DNA of 50,695 nt, from contig NZ_BLAJ01000019.1 of assembly GCF_009176305.1 (NCBI RefSeq), positions 1 through 50,695 on the forward strand, in the 5' to 3' direction. Source of the DNA: Martinezella dioscoreae (GTDB lineage Bacteria > Pseudomonadota > Alphaproteobacteria > Rhizobiales > Rhizobiaceae). The notes under the pieces are model-generated. The model made no database searches. It worked only from the letters and a program-made list of their open reading frames with translations, and had not been told where the DNA came from. Each line of letters starts with the position of its first letter. Positions within the stretch are counted from its first letter, which is position 1. Below are positions 17,320 to 25,089 of this stretch, piece after piece. The translations under genes and the position numbers were made by a program.

Positions 17320-18216
17320 TCAGCGATTGATCTGTCGTACCGTGTCGATGAAAGCCCTGAGTTTCGGGGCCAGCTCGGCACGGCGCGGAAAGTAGAGAAA
17401 AAGGCCTGCTTCCGTCACCGCATAGTCACCTAGAAGGTGGACAAGCCTGCCGGATGTGATCTCCGCCTTGACCAGCGGTTCGAAGACATAGGCCAATCCC
17501 ACACCTGCAACGGCCAGCTCTATGGCCGAATGTGCTTCGGTGACGATCGCCTGGCCATTCACCGTCACCGCGACATCCCGCCCATCCTCGACGAATTCCC
17601 ATTGATAAAGGCCGCCGGCGCGGATCAGGCGGTAGCCGATACAATTATGGTTGGAGAGATCCGCAAGCGTGTTTGGACGCCCGAAACGCCCGATATATCC
17701 AGGCGAAGCGACGACGATGGATCGGAAAGGAGGGGTGAGGCGAACGGCGACCATGTCCTGCGCGATCATTTCGCCGACGCGGATGCCGGCGTCGAAACCC
17801 TCGGAGACGATATCGGTCAGCCTTTCATCGGAGAAGATTTCCACTTCGACTTCGGGATAGCGTTCGGCCATCGCTGCGATCACGCGGGTGACTGCCAGCG
17901 GCAGGCTGATGCGGGATGCGTTGATGCGCAACAGTCCGCTTGGCCTGCCCTTGACGGCCCTGATACGCTCGATGCGGTCGTGAATGTCCTGCAGCGCCGG
18001 GGTGATGGTGGCGATCAGGCTCTTGCCGGCCTCGGTCAGCGCCACACTCCGCGTCGTGCGGGCAAAGAGGGGCTGGCCGAGCCGTTCTTCCACGAGCCGA
18101 ACGGCATGGCTGATGGCCGATGCGCTCATGCCCAGTTCGCTGGCGGCGGCGGCAAACCCTCCGCGGCGGGCCACGGCGGCGACGATGGGCAGATGTGGCA
18201 GCAGATCGCGATCCAT
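17320..18216 (-). CDS. LysR family transcriptional regulator
   Basis: 298 aa from the ATG at 18216; another ATG at 18234 is in frame, and neither has a clear Shine-Dalgarno. Residues 5-65 form the winged helix (FAAAASELGMSASAISHAVRLVEERLGQPLFARTTR in pieces), followed by the periplasmic-binding-type effector domain (PSGLLRINASRISL, FDAGIRVGEMIAQDMVAVRL). The effector domain is of the CrgA/DhcR-like short-LysR type common next to oxidoreductases. It is divergent from an aldo/keto reductase gene with about 130 bp between them, so it probably controls that gene. The inducer is unknown. Confidence 0.92.
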   Translation of the reverse strand: MDRDLLPHLPIVAAVARRGGFAAAASELGMSASAISHAVRLVEERLGQPLFARTTRSVALTEAGKSLIATITPALQDIHDRIERIRAVKGRPSGLLRINASRISLPLAVTRVIAAMAERYPEVEVEIFSDERLTDIVSEGFDAGIRVGEMIAQDMVAVRLTPPFRSIVVASPGYIGRFGRPNTLADLSNHNCIGYRLIRAGGLYQWEFVEDGRDVAVTVNGQAIVTEAHSAIELAVAGVGLAYVFEPLVKAEITSGRLVHLLGDYAVTEAGLFLYFPRRAELAPKLRAFIDTVRQINR

Positions 18217-18348
18217 TGCTGCACGGTATCGCATAATGCATGCAAATTAAATGATCTTATCGAATAGCTCGAAAACAGCGACTCTAGGTGCATCACGCAT
18301 CGCCGGGTCGGTCGTGGATAGCCCGGTTAGCCAAAGAGGAGCAGAACG

Positions 18349-19455
18349 ATGAGCATGGAATTTTATACGCTGGGCAATAGCGGCTTGAAGGTAACACGGC
18401 TCGCCCTTGGCACCATGACCTTCGGCACGGAATGGGGTTGGGGGGCAGACAAGGAAACGGCACGGGCGATCTTCAATACTTATGTCGACGCCGGCGGCAA
18501 TTTCTTCGACACTGCCGATGCCTATACGGGCGGTACGTCTGAGGCTTGGCTCGGTGAATTCATCGCCGAGCGCGGCTTGCGCGACGACGCCGTCATCGCA
18601 ACCAAGTTCACCATGAACCTTACCGCACAAACGCCGAATGCGGCCGGCAATGGCCGCAAGAATATCCTGCGGGCCGTCGAAGGGTCGTTGAAACGGCTCA
18701 ACACGGATTATATCGATCTCTATCTCATGCATTGCTGGGATCGCCTGACGCCGCCAGAGGAGGTGATGCGCACCTTCGATGACCTGGTCCGCTCCGGCAA
18801 GGTGCGGCATGTTGGTTTGTCCGATGTTCCGGCATGGTACGCCAGCAGAGCCCAGGCGGTCGCCGAACATCGCGGCTACGAGCCGATCTCCGCACTTCAG
18901 CTCGAATATTCGCTGGCCGAACGCAACATCGAAAATGAATTCGTGCCGTTCGGAACGCGTTACGGCGCCGGTATCATGGCCTGGAGCCCGCTTGCGAGCG
19001 GTCTGCTGAGCGGCAAATATCGGCCGAGCAGCGAGAGGCAGACCGCCGGCCGGCTGGAAACCGTGCGTGGTACGACCAATCCAGGCTTCCAGAAATTCAA
19101 CGAGCGCAACTGGGCCGTTGTTGCCGAGCTGGAGAAGGTGGCGACCGAGCTCGGCTGCAGCATGGCGCAGGTGGCCGTCAATTGGGCGATGACCCAGCCT
19201 GGCCTCGCCTCGATCATCATCGGTGCCACGAAACTGGAACAACTGAGGGACAATCTCGGCGCCCTTGAGTTTACGATACCGAACGAACTGCGGCGGCGCC
19301 TGGACGAGGTCAGCGCCCTGCCGGCGACTTTCCCCTATTCCTTCTTCGGATCGGAGATCCAGGGCAGCTTGACGGGCGGCCAAACGGTCGGTGGCAAGCC
19401 GGCGGGTTACTATCCCGATCTGAATATTTCCGGGAAGTTTGCGGGTGTCAGCTGA
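18349..19455 (+). CDS. aldo/keto reductase
   Basis: 368 aa NADPH-dependent (alpha/beta)8 barrel oxidoreductase. The catalytic tetrad is visible: Asp and Tyr in FDTADAY, Lys in IATKF, His in YLMHCWD. NADPH-binding features follow at WSPLASGLLSGKY and IIIGATKLEQLRDNL. The start ATG has GGAG further upstream (AAGAGGAGCAGAACG), well spaced. Substrate is not predictable; members of this branch reduce aldehydes or sugars. Control by the divergent LysR gene is likely. Confidence 0.93.
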   Translation: MSMEFYTLGNSGLKVTRLALGTMTFGTEWGWGADKETARAIFNTYVDAGGNFFDTADAYTGGTSEAWLGEFIAERGLRDDAVIATKFTMNLTAQTPNAAGNGRKNILRAVEGSLKRLNTDYIDLYLMHCWDRLTPPEEVMRTFDDLVRSGKVRHVGLSDVPAWYASRAQAVAEHRGYEPISALQLEYSLAERNIENEFVPFGTRYGAGIMAWSPLASGLLSGKYRPSSERQTAGRLETVRGTTNPGFQKFNERNWAVVAELEKVATELGCSMAQVAVNWAMTQPGLASIIIGATKLEQLRDNLGALEFTIPNELRRRLDEVSALPATFPYSFFGSEIQGSLTGGQTVGGKPAGYYPDLNISGKFAGVS

Positions 19456-19475
19456 CGGCCTTACAAAACCGCGAT

Positions 19476-19495
19476 GCGCCGGCATGTGCCGGCGC
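19476..19495 (+). terminator. GC hairpin downstream of the aldo/keto reductase
   Basis: Perfect 9-bp arms GCGCCGGCA and TGCCGGCGC with a 2-nt loop. It has no U-run (followed by GTTGCC), so it may be a Rho-assisted or weak terminator. It separates the reductase transcript from the queC leader. Confidence 0.5.
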
Positions 19496-19519
19496 GTTGC
19501 CATGAAATGTTGCGGAATG

Positions 19520-19621
19520 CCTTGTTTCCTCCCGGTTCTGCTGCTAGTGAGCCGGCCGTGGCTTTGAAGAGCCATGAAATCCGGTCGCAGCCCACCCGGT
19601 CAAAACAAGGGATCCTGAATT
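19520..19621 (+). promoter_or_regulatory. structured leader RNA upstream of queC (riboswitch-like)
   Basis: The 5' leader can fold as a multibranch RNA. CCTTGTTT (19520-19527) pairs perfectly with AAACAAGG (19603-19610), closing a junction. Inside are CCGGTTC (19532-19538)/GAGCCGG (19549-19555), CGTGGCT (19557-19563)/AGCCATG (19570-19576), and a short CCGG/CCGG pair (19581-19584 with 19596-19599). The 3' arm of the closing stem overlaps the AAGGGA ribosome binding site (19608-19612), so folding would hide it. It does not match the preQ1-I, -II or -III consensus that I remember. Control by a deazaguanine is inference. Confidence 0.45.
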
Positions 19622-20332
19622 ATGAAGACTATCGTGATCTGCTCCGGCGGATTGGACTCCGTTTCGCTCGCCCATAAGGTCGCAGCCGAACATCAGCTTA
19701 TCGGCCTCGTCTCCTTCGATTACGGTCAAAGGCACCGCAAGGAGCTGGAATTCGCAAGCGCCTGCGCCAAGCGTCTCGGCGTGCCGCATGAGATCATCGA
19801 CATCATCGCCATCGGCAAGCATTTGACCGGATCGGCTCTGACAGATGATGTCGCGGTGCCGGATGGGCACTATGCCGAGGAAACCATGAAGGCGACGGTC
19901 GTGCCGAACCGCAATGCGATCATGCTGGCGATCGCCTTCGGGCTTGCGGCTGCACAAAAGGCGGACGCTGTTGCCGTCGCGGTTCATGGCGGCGATCATT
20001 TCATCTATCCCGACTGTCGCCCGGGTTTCATAGACGCCTTCCAGCAGATGCAGCACCATGCGCTCGACGGCTATGCCAGCGTTTCGCTCTATGCGCCCTA
20101 TGTGACGATTTCCAAGGCGGATATCGTTGCCGACGGTGCCCGGCACAAGACCCCCTTTGCCGAAACCTGGTCCTGCTACAAGGGCGGGAAACGCCATTGC
20201 GGCCGCTGCGGCACCTGCGTTGAGCGGCGCGAGGCCTTTCATCTCGCCGGCATTGAGGATCCGACCGAATATGAGGATGCCGATTTCTGGATTGCTGCGA
20301 CATCGGGCTTTTCGGCCGAAGAGGTGAAGTGA
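19622..20332 (+). CDS. queC: 7-cyano-7-deazaguanine synthase QueC
   Basis: 236 aa. QueC converts 7-carboxy-7-deazaguanine to 7-cyano-7-deazaguanine (preQ0) using ATP and ammonia, in the queuosine tRNA-modification pathway. The PP-loop SGGLDSVSLAHK is at the N-terminus, the VPNRNAIML motif is in the middle, and the zinc-binding cysteines lie at the C-terminus (SCYKGGKRHCGRCGTCVERREAF). Length fits the family. The ATG is preceded by AAGGGA about 9 nt upstream. The stop overlaps the start of queD (TGATG), and the operon continues into queE. Confidence 0.97.
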   Translation: MKTIVICSGGLDSVSLAHKVAAEHQLIGLVSFDYGQRHRKELEFASACAKRLGVPHEIIDIIAIGKHLTGSALTDDVAVPDGHYAEETMKATVVPNRNAIMLAIAFGLAAAQKADAVAVAVHGGDHFIYPDCRPGFIDAFQQMQHHALDGYASVSLYAPYVTISKADIVADGARHKTPFAETWSCYKGGKRHCGRCGTCVERREAFHLAGIEDPTEYEDADFWIAATSGFSAEEVK

Positions 20333-20688
20333 TGTACCGCATCACCAAGGAATTCCACTTCTCCGCCTCGCATCAACTCTCGCATCTGCCCGATGATCAC
20401 CAGTGCGCGCGCATGCACGGGCACAATTACATCGTCGTGGTGGAGCTTTCGGCAACAGAACTCGATCAGAACGGCTTCGTGCGAGACTATCATGAGCTAC
20501 AGCCGTTAAAGCGCTATATCGATGAAACCTTCGATCATCGTCATCTGAACGATGTCTTCGGACACGATCGCGTCACGTCCGAATATCTCGCCAAGCATTT
20601 CTACGACTGGTGCAAGGAACGATTGCCGGAAGCATCCGCCGTGCGGGTCAGCGAGACGCCGAAGACCTGGGCGGAATACCGGCCATGA
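20332..20688 (+). CDS. queD: 6-carboxy-5,6,7,8-tetrahydropterin synthase QueD
   Basis: 118 aa. QueD turns 7,8-dihydroneopterin triphosphate into 6-carboxy-tetrahydropterin, the second step of the deazaguanine pathway. Zinc-binding histidines are in FSASHQL and MHGHNY, the catalytic Cys is in DHQCARMHGHN, and the DHRHLND motif and final ETP (SETPKTW) are present. Translation is coupled: its ATG overlaps the queC stop and its stop overlaps the queE start. Confidence 0.96.
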   Translation: MYRITKEFHFSASHQLSHLPDDHQCARMHGHNYIVVVELSATELDQNGFVRDYHELQPLKRYIDETFDHRHLNDVFGHDRVTSEYLAKHFYDWCKERLPEASAVRVSETPKTWAEYRP

Positions 20689-21413
20689 GCGGCGCGCTCA
20701 TCCGCGTCAGCGAGATCTTCGGGCCGACGATCCAGGGCGAGGGGATCCTGATCGGTCTTCCGACGATTTTCGTGCGCACCGGTGGCTGCGATTATCGCTG
20801 CTCCTGGTGCGATACGCTGCATGCCGTCGACAGCGACTATCGCGATCAATGGCGGCCGATGCCGGTCGATGAGATCTGGCAAGAGGTGAAGAGGCTTTCC
20901 GGCGGCAAGCCGCTGACGATCTCGCTTTCCGGCGGCAATCCCGCGATCCAGCCGCTCGGCCCGCTGATTGGACGCGGTCATGCGGAGGGATATCGCTTCG
21001 CGCTGGAGACTCAAGGGAGCCTGGCCAAGGAGTGGTTTGCCGAACTCGATGTGCTGGTGCTCAGCCCGAAGCCACCTTCCAGTGGCATGACGACGGACTG
21101 GGTCGCCTTCGACGACTGTCTGCGCATGGCAGGCGACGGACCGCAAATCGCTTTGAAGATCGTCATATTCGACGATCTCGACTATGAATATGCGCGGGAC
21201 GCGGCCGCTCGCTATCCCCAATTGTCCGTCTATCTGCAACCCGGCAATCACACGCCGCCGCCAGCCGATGCAGAAGATGCGCTTGTCGATATCGACGGCA
21301 TCGTCGAAAGGATGCGCTGGCTCGTGGAAAAGGTCGGCGATGACCGATGGTTCGAAGCGAGGGTGCTGCCGCAATTGCATGTGATTATCTGGGGAAACAG
21401 GCGCGGCGTGTGA
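20685..21413 (+). CDS. queE: 7-carboxy-7-deazaguanine synthase QueE (radical SAM)
   Basis: 242 aa. QueE makes 7-carboxy-7-deazaguanine from 6-carboxytetrahydropterin with a radical SAM 4Fe-4S cluster. The cluster motif is CDYRCSWCDT (CxxxCxxC), close to the N-terminus after EIFGPTIQGEG. A further motif, SLSGGNPAIQ, is the usual SAM-binding GGE-like region, here GGN, as in many long QueE proteins. The ATGA overlap with queD fixes the start at 20685. queF and other queuosine genes are not in the window. Confidence 0.96.
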   Translation: MSGALIRVSEIFGPTIQGEGILIGLPTIFVRTGGCDYRCSWCDTLHAVDSDYRDQWRPMPVDEIWQEVKRLSGGKPLTISLSGGNPAIQPLGPLIGRGHAEGYRFALETQGSLAKEWFAELDVLVLSPKPPSSGMTTDWVAFDDCLRMAGDGPQIALKIVIFDDLDYEYARDAAARYPQLSVYLQPGNHTPPPADAEDALVDIDGIVERMRWLVEKVGDDRWFEARVLPQLHVIIWGNRRGV

Positions 21414-21508
21414 GCAATTGCGATTGGTCATAGCATGCCTGCGCGATCCATCGACATCCGAAATTCGCATTCGGTGGCCGATGGCGGCAAAGCCGCATCG
21501 GCTCTTTG

Positions 21509-21865
21509 TCATGGTTTTTTGTCGTGATCGTCATTGTCGCCGGTCTTCGGTCTCGCCGGTTTGAGTTCGGCGTCGAAAATCCCGGCAAGCGTCTTCAGGA
21601 TCTGCAGGACGCCTGGATGATCGCAGGTATAATATCTGAACTGCGCCTGACGGCGCACTTTCACGATACCGGAATGATGCAGGCGGGTCAGGTGCTGGCT
21701 GAGCGCCGATTGCGATATGCCCAGCTTCTTGGCCAGGCTGTTCACATCTTCCTCATGGCCGGACAGATGAATACAGACCTCCAGGCGCTTGGGATTGGAG
21801 AGCTGGCTGAGAAGATCTGCGTGATAGATGAGACGCTCGTCTTCTGTGGATTGATCTGAGTACAT
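21509..21865 (-). CDS. ArsR family regulator (NolR-like)
   Basis: 118 aa winged helix of the ArsR/SmtB type: LLSQLSNPKRLEVCIHL, then LAKKLGISQSALSQHLTRLHHSGIV as the recognition helix, then RRQAQFRYYTCD as the wing. Recognition helix and wing resemble NolR, the rhizobial nodulation repressor, but the rest diverges and this should be a paralogue. The usual arsenic/zinc cysteine cluster (ELCVCD) is missing; a single Cys in the wing helix and one in the tail remain, so redox or no metal sensing is possible. It is preceded by an AT-rich palindrome that may be its own operator. Confidence 0.85.
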   Translation of the reverse strand: MYSDQSTEDERLIYHADLLSQLSNPKRLEVCIHLSGHEEDVNSLAKKLGISQSALSQHLTRLHHSGIVKVRRQAQFRYYTCDHPGVLQILKTLAGIFDAELKPARPKTGDNDDHDKKP

Positions 21866-22192
21866 CGCGTGGCCGATCGTTGGTGTTACACTACAGAGCC
21901 GCAGCGCCGCGAGACTATAAACGCAAAAGTTGCAAAATTATGGCCTAATTTATTGCAAAAACGTTGCGCCTTCGCGGAGCAAACGGCCCTCCCACTTAAG
22001 GCTGATCGCAATTGATCAACCCTTCCTTAGCCGACAACTAGGGTCCTATTGTATTTTGGGAATATGTCCCTTCATTCGATTTGCGATTAATCTGTAACAA
22101 AATTGAACGAACTGCCTTGTTTTTGTCCGGCTTTTGACATCGCAGTGCTAATTAAGCGGTCTATCTTCTGCGCTAACGAACAGGAGGTAACC
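21866..22192. other. AT-rich divergent region between ArsR and small protein genes
   Basis: 327 bp. It contains the AAATTA...TAATTT palindrome (21935-21951), two TTGCAAAA copies flanking it, and a TTGACA-like element at about 22134-22139 that could drive the small gene downstream. No protein gene was found. Confidence 0.5.
21935..21951. promoter_or_regulatory. candidate ArsR operator
   Basis: AAATTA and TAATTT, perfect 6-bp arms around TGGCC, 70-86 bp upstream of the ArsR start. AT-rich dyads ahead of the gene are typical autoregulatory sites of this family; the assignment is inferred. Confidence 0.4.
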
Positions 22193-22396
22193 ATGACCCA
22201 AAGGGACTTGACGATCGCCGAAGTTCTTAAAGATCCGCTGATCCGCCAGGTCATGCGCGCAGATCGCATATCCATAACCCGGATGGCGGATCTGCTGCAG
22301 GATGCTGCACGCAGGCAAGAACGCGCCTTGTCCGCCAATCTCGCGTCGATTGCGCATGCGGCGGTACGTTCCGTATCGCAAGCCGACCTGCGCTGA
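22193..22396 (+). CDS. small conserved rhizobial protein, unknown function
   Basis: 67 aa. The ATG at 22193 has a near-perfect AGGAGGTAA Shine-Dalgarno six to eight bases upstream, so strong translation is expected. It is largely helical: EVLKDPLIRQVMRAD, then SITRMADLLQDAARRQERAL, and a C-terminal helix. I recall small proteins with the DPLIRQVMRAD core in rhizobia but no function. There is no transmembrane segment or signal peptide. It sits between an ArsR gene and the gluconate-type regulon and has no obvious partner. Confidence 0.65.
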   Translation: MTQRDLTIAEVLKDPLIRQVMRADRISITRMADLLQDAARRQERALSANLASIAHAAVRSVSQADLR

Positions 22397-22584
22397 TATT
22401 CCGTCATCCGACAGCGACGATCGCCAGATGATCCCGGCGATTGTCGCCGCAGCATTTCCGTATTGAACGTCTCTACCGGTCTCCAGGCAATCCAGGATCG
22501 CTGGCTTTTCCCAAGCCTCAATAAGGCTGTCCTTGTTGCTGCGCCACTTTACGGATCGTTTCGTAATGCGGTCCCAGTCTCGTG

Positions 22585-23475
22585 TTAAAGTGCGCCGCTT
22601 CGGTTGAGCGAGATCGAATAGACGCTGGTCGTCGCTGTGATGAACAGCTTGTGCTTGCCGCGGCCGCCAAAGCAGAGGTTGGAGACCGTTTCCGGCACCA
22701 GGATCTTGCCCATGAGATGGCCGTCGGGGGCGATGCAATGCACACCGTCGGCGGCCGACGACCAGAGATTGCCATCCCTGTCGAGGCGCATGCCGTCTGC
22801 GCAGCCCGGTGAAATCGCATGAAATACTTCGCCGCCGGATAGCCGCCAGTTTTCACCGACATTGAAGACCCGGATATGCTGCGGATCGCTGCCATGCATG
22901 CGACCGGTATCGGCGACATAAAGCTTCTTCTCGTCAGGGCTGAAGGCGAGGCCGTTCGGGCAGTTGAAATCCGTCAGGACGGCCTGCATGGAGCCATCGG
23001 GATCGACGCGATAAACATTGCAGGGCAGCTCCTGCTCACTCCTGTATCCTTCGTAGTCCGTCGCGATGCCGTAGTGCGGATCGGTGAACCAGATGGCGCC
23101 GTCCGAGGCGACGATGACGTCGTTGGGCGAATTCAGCCGTTTGCCCTGATAGCGGTCGGCGACAACGGTGATCGAGCCGTCATATTCGGTCCGCGTGACG
23201 CGCCTGCCGCCGTGCTCACAGCTCACAAGCCGGCCCTGCCGGTCACGCGTATGGCCGTTCGAAAAATTCGAGGGTTCGCGAAAGACGCTGGTGCCGAGCC
23301 CCGGTATCCAGCGCATGATGCGATTATTCGGGATATCCGAGAAGAGCAGGCAGTTCAGATCTCCGAACCAGACAGGCCCTTCCACCCAGTCGAAACCGGT
23401 GGCGATCTGCTTGACGGGAGCATTGCCAAGAACAAATTTCCCGAAGGCCGGGTCCATGATCTCGAAGAACGACAT
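22585..23475 (-). CDS. SMP-30/gluconolactonase family lactonase
   Basis: 296 aa six-bladed beta-propeller of the SMP-30/Gnl/LRE type. Metal-binding features: GFDWVEGPVWF at the N-terminus (first-blade Glu), RLNSPNDVIVASDGAIWFTDPHYG in the middle (Asn and Asp), and NGLAFSPDEKKLYVADT late. Such enzymes hydrolyse sugar lactones, for example gluconolactone to gluconate. The ATG at 23475 has GGGAGG upstream. It is the only gene on the left of a divergent pair, with a perfect TGTTATCGATAACA operator in the spacer, so it belongs to the gluconate/idonate regulon. It likely feeds the downstream kinase and dehydrogenases. Confidence 0.88.
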   Translation of the reverse strand: MSFFEIMDPAFGKFVLGNAPVKQIATGFDWVEGPVWFGDLNCLLFSDIPNNRIMRWIPGLGTSVFREPSNFSNGHTRDRQGRLVSCEHGGRRVTRTEYDGSITVVADRYQGKRLNSPNDVIVASDGAIWFTDPHYGIATDYEGYRSEQELPCNVYRVDPDGSMQAVLTDFNCPNGLAFSPDEKKLYVADTGRMHGSDPQHIRVFNVGENWRLSGGEVFHAISPGCADGMRLDRDGNLWSSAADGVHCIAPDGHLMGKILVPETVSNLCFGGRGKHKLFITATTSVYSISLNRSGAL

Positions 23476-23516
23476 TGTAACAATACCTCCCATAAGGTTA
23501 CATCGAGAGATCGATG

Positions 23517-23530
23517 TGTTATCGATAACA
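23517..23530. promoter_or_regulatory. LacI-type operator copy 1
   Basis: Perfect 14-bp palindrome TGTTATCGATAACA between the divergent lactonase (start 23475) and GlcG-like gene (start 23566). It resembles the operator recognised by enterobacterial GntR/IdnR. Confidence 0.85.
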
Positions 23531-23565
23531 TATTCAATAGAGTCCGCAAGTCGGGAGGATAGTGC

Positions 23566-23985
23566 ATGAGCCATGTTCTGACGTCGAGTGTCTTGAGCGA
23601 CGAAGGAGTGATGACGTTGTTGACCGCTGCGATCTCGGCTGCTTCGCAGATGGGGCAGCCGCAATGCATCGTCATCGTCGATCAATCCGGCGTGATGCTA
23701 GGGTCCTTCCGCATGCACGGTTCACGTTTTCAGTCGCTGAAAAGCGCCACTGCCAAGGCACAGACGGCTGCTTCCATCGGCGGGCCGAGCCATTCGCTGC
23801 CGGAGCATGCGCGAGTGCCGCTGGCGATCGCGACCCATGGCGGCATGACGGGTTTGCGCGGGGGCTTGCCCATCCGTGTCGGCGGCACGCTTGTCGGCGG
23901 TATCGGCGTTGGTTCCGGGTCAGGCGAGCAGGACGAGCAGGTAGCCCGCGCCGCACTCAAAGCGATCGGCGCCGATCTCGACTAG
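23566..23985 (+). CDS. GlcG/HbpS-like (DUF336) protein
   Basis: 139 aa. DUF336 fold, recognisable by GVMLGSFRMHGSRFQSLKSATAKAQTA in pieces, GGPSHSLPEH and the C-terminal GGTLVGGIGVGSGSGEQDEQVA. Family members bind haem or act in glycolate and diol metabolism as accessory proteins; their function is poorly known. The ATG has GGGAGGA upstream. It is divergent from the lactonase gene and shares the operator at 23517, so it is part of the sugar-acid regulon. Confidence 0.8.
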   Translation: MSHVLTSSVLSDEGVMTLLTAAISAASQMGQPQCIVIVDQSGVMLGSFRMHGSRFQSLKSATAKAQTAASIGGPSHSLPEHARVPLAIATHGGMTGLRGGLPIRVGGTLVGGIGVGSGSGEQDEQVARAALKAIGADLD

Positions 23986-23996
23986 GCCGGACCTGA

Positions 23997-24037
23997 GCGC
24001 GAAATCCATTTTCGCTTTCGATCGGTGGATTTCGCGC
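23997..24037. terminator. bidirectional hairpin between convergent genes
   Basis: 12-bp perfect arms GCGCGAAATCCA (23997-24008) and TGGATTTCGCGC (24026-24037), extended further out by ACCTGA/TCAGGT. It lies between the ends of the GlcG-like gene and the idonate dehydrogenase gene, so it probably stops both transcripts. Confidence 0.75.
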
Positions 24038-24046
24038 CGTTTCGGT

Positions 24047-25078
24047 TCAGGTGAAGGCGATCTGCGCCTTCATCGCCTGGCTTCGGTCCGAAGCGATCTC
24101 GAAGACGCTGATCGCGTCGGCAAGCGGTACCGTATGGGTGATGAGCGGCCGCACATCGATGAGACGCTTGCGCATCAGATCGACGCCGACGGCAAACTCC
24201 TCATGAAAGCGGAAAGAGCCGCGTAGTTCCAGTTCCTTGGCCGTGATCGCCAGCATCGGCAAGCTCATGTCGCCTCCGATACCAAGCTGTACGATGATCC
24301 CTCGCGGCCTCAGTGCCGCAATACCGCCGGCGAGGGCAGCGGCAGCGCCGGAGCATTCGTAGAGCACGTCGAAAGTGCCCTTGTCTGCGGAATAGGCGGC
24401 AAGCGCTTCGGGCTCGTTCTTTGTATTGATGACCCTGTCGGCACCCGCTTGCCTGGCAAGTGATAAGGTGAAATCCGAAAGATCGGTTGCGACGATCTCG
24501 ACGGCACCGGCACGGCGTGCGGCCAGGATCGAGAGAACGCCGATCGGACCACAGCCGGTCACGAGAACGCGCTTGCCGAGCATCTCGCCCGCGCGACGCG
24601 TGGCATGCAAGGTCACGGCCAAAGGTTCCGCCATGGCCGCTTCACCCGGCGTCAGACCATCGGCTGGCACGCATTGGATGGCATCGGCCACCAGCGTCTC
24701 GCGGAACGCACCCTGGATGTGCGGGAAGGGCATGGCGCTGCCATAAAAGCGCATGTTGAGGCACTGATTGGGCAATCCCTGCAGACAGTAGCGGCAAGTC
24801 CGGCATGGGCGGGAGGGGGAGACGGCAACGAGCTGACCGATCTCGAGCCCTTGCACGCCCGGGCCGAGCGCGGTGACGGTCGCGCTGACCTCGTGCCCAA
24901 GGATCATCGGCTCCTTCAGGCGCACGGTGCCGAAGCCGCCGTGATGGTAGTAGTGCAGGTCGCTGCCGCAGACGCCGCCGGTTGCGAGCTTCAGCTTGAC
25001 CTCTCCCGCACCCGGTTCTTCCTCCGGATAATCCTCGATACGCACATCCTTGGCGGCGTGGGCGATGATGGCCTTCAT
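24047..25078 (-). CDS. idnD: zinc-dependent alcohol dehydrogenase, L-idonate 5-dehydrogenase-like
   Basis: 343 aa, the length of E. coli IdnD. The catalytic zinc site is GGVCGSDLHYYHHGG and GHEVSA; the structural zinc loop has four Cys (CRTCRYCLQGLPNQC); GCGPIGVLSI is the NAD(P)-binding turn. IdnD oxidises L-idonate to 5-keto-D-gluconate, which fits the neighbouring gluconate 5-dehydrogenase-like SDR and gluconokinase. The ATG at 25078 has GAGGGAG upstream. It overlaps no other gene but is 11 bp beyond the hydroxyacid dehydrogenase gene, forming an operon with it. Another polyol dehydrogenase activity cannot be excluded. Confidence 0.82.
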   Translation of the reverse strand: MKAIIAHAAKDVRIEDYPEEEPGAGEVKLKLATGGVCGSDLHYYHHGGFGTVRLKEPMILGHEVSATVTALGPGVQGLEIGQLVAVSPSRPCRTCRYCLQGLPNQCLNMRFYGSAMPFPHIQGAFRETLVADAIQCVPADGLTPGEAAMAEPLAVTLHATRRAGEMLGKRVLVTGCGPIGVLSILAARRAGAVEIVATDLSDFTLSLARQAGADRVINTKNEPEALAAYSADKGTFDVLYECSGAAAALAGGIAALRPRGIIVQLGIGGDMSLPMLAITAKELELRGSFRFHEEFAVGVDLMRKRLIDVRPLITHTVPLADAISVFEIASDRSQAMKAQIAFT

Positions 25079-25089
25079 GTCTTTCTCCC

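Noticed and set aside
19520..19621. A known preQ1 riboswitch class
   Set aside because: No match to the preQ1-I short pseudoknot or to class II or III features that I remember; only the gene context suggests a deazaguanine ligand.
21509..21865. Naming the ArsR protein NolR
   Set aside because: Only the recognition helix and wing resemble NolR; N- and C-terminal parts differ, so a paralogue is more likely.
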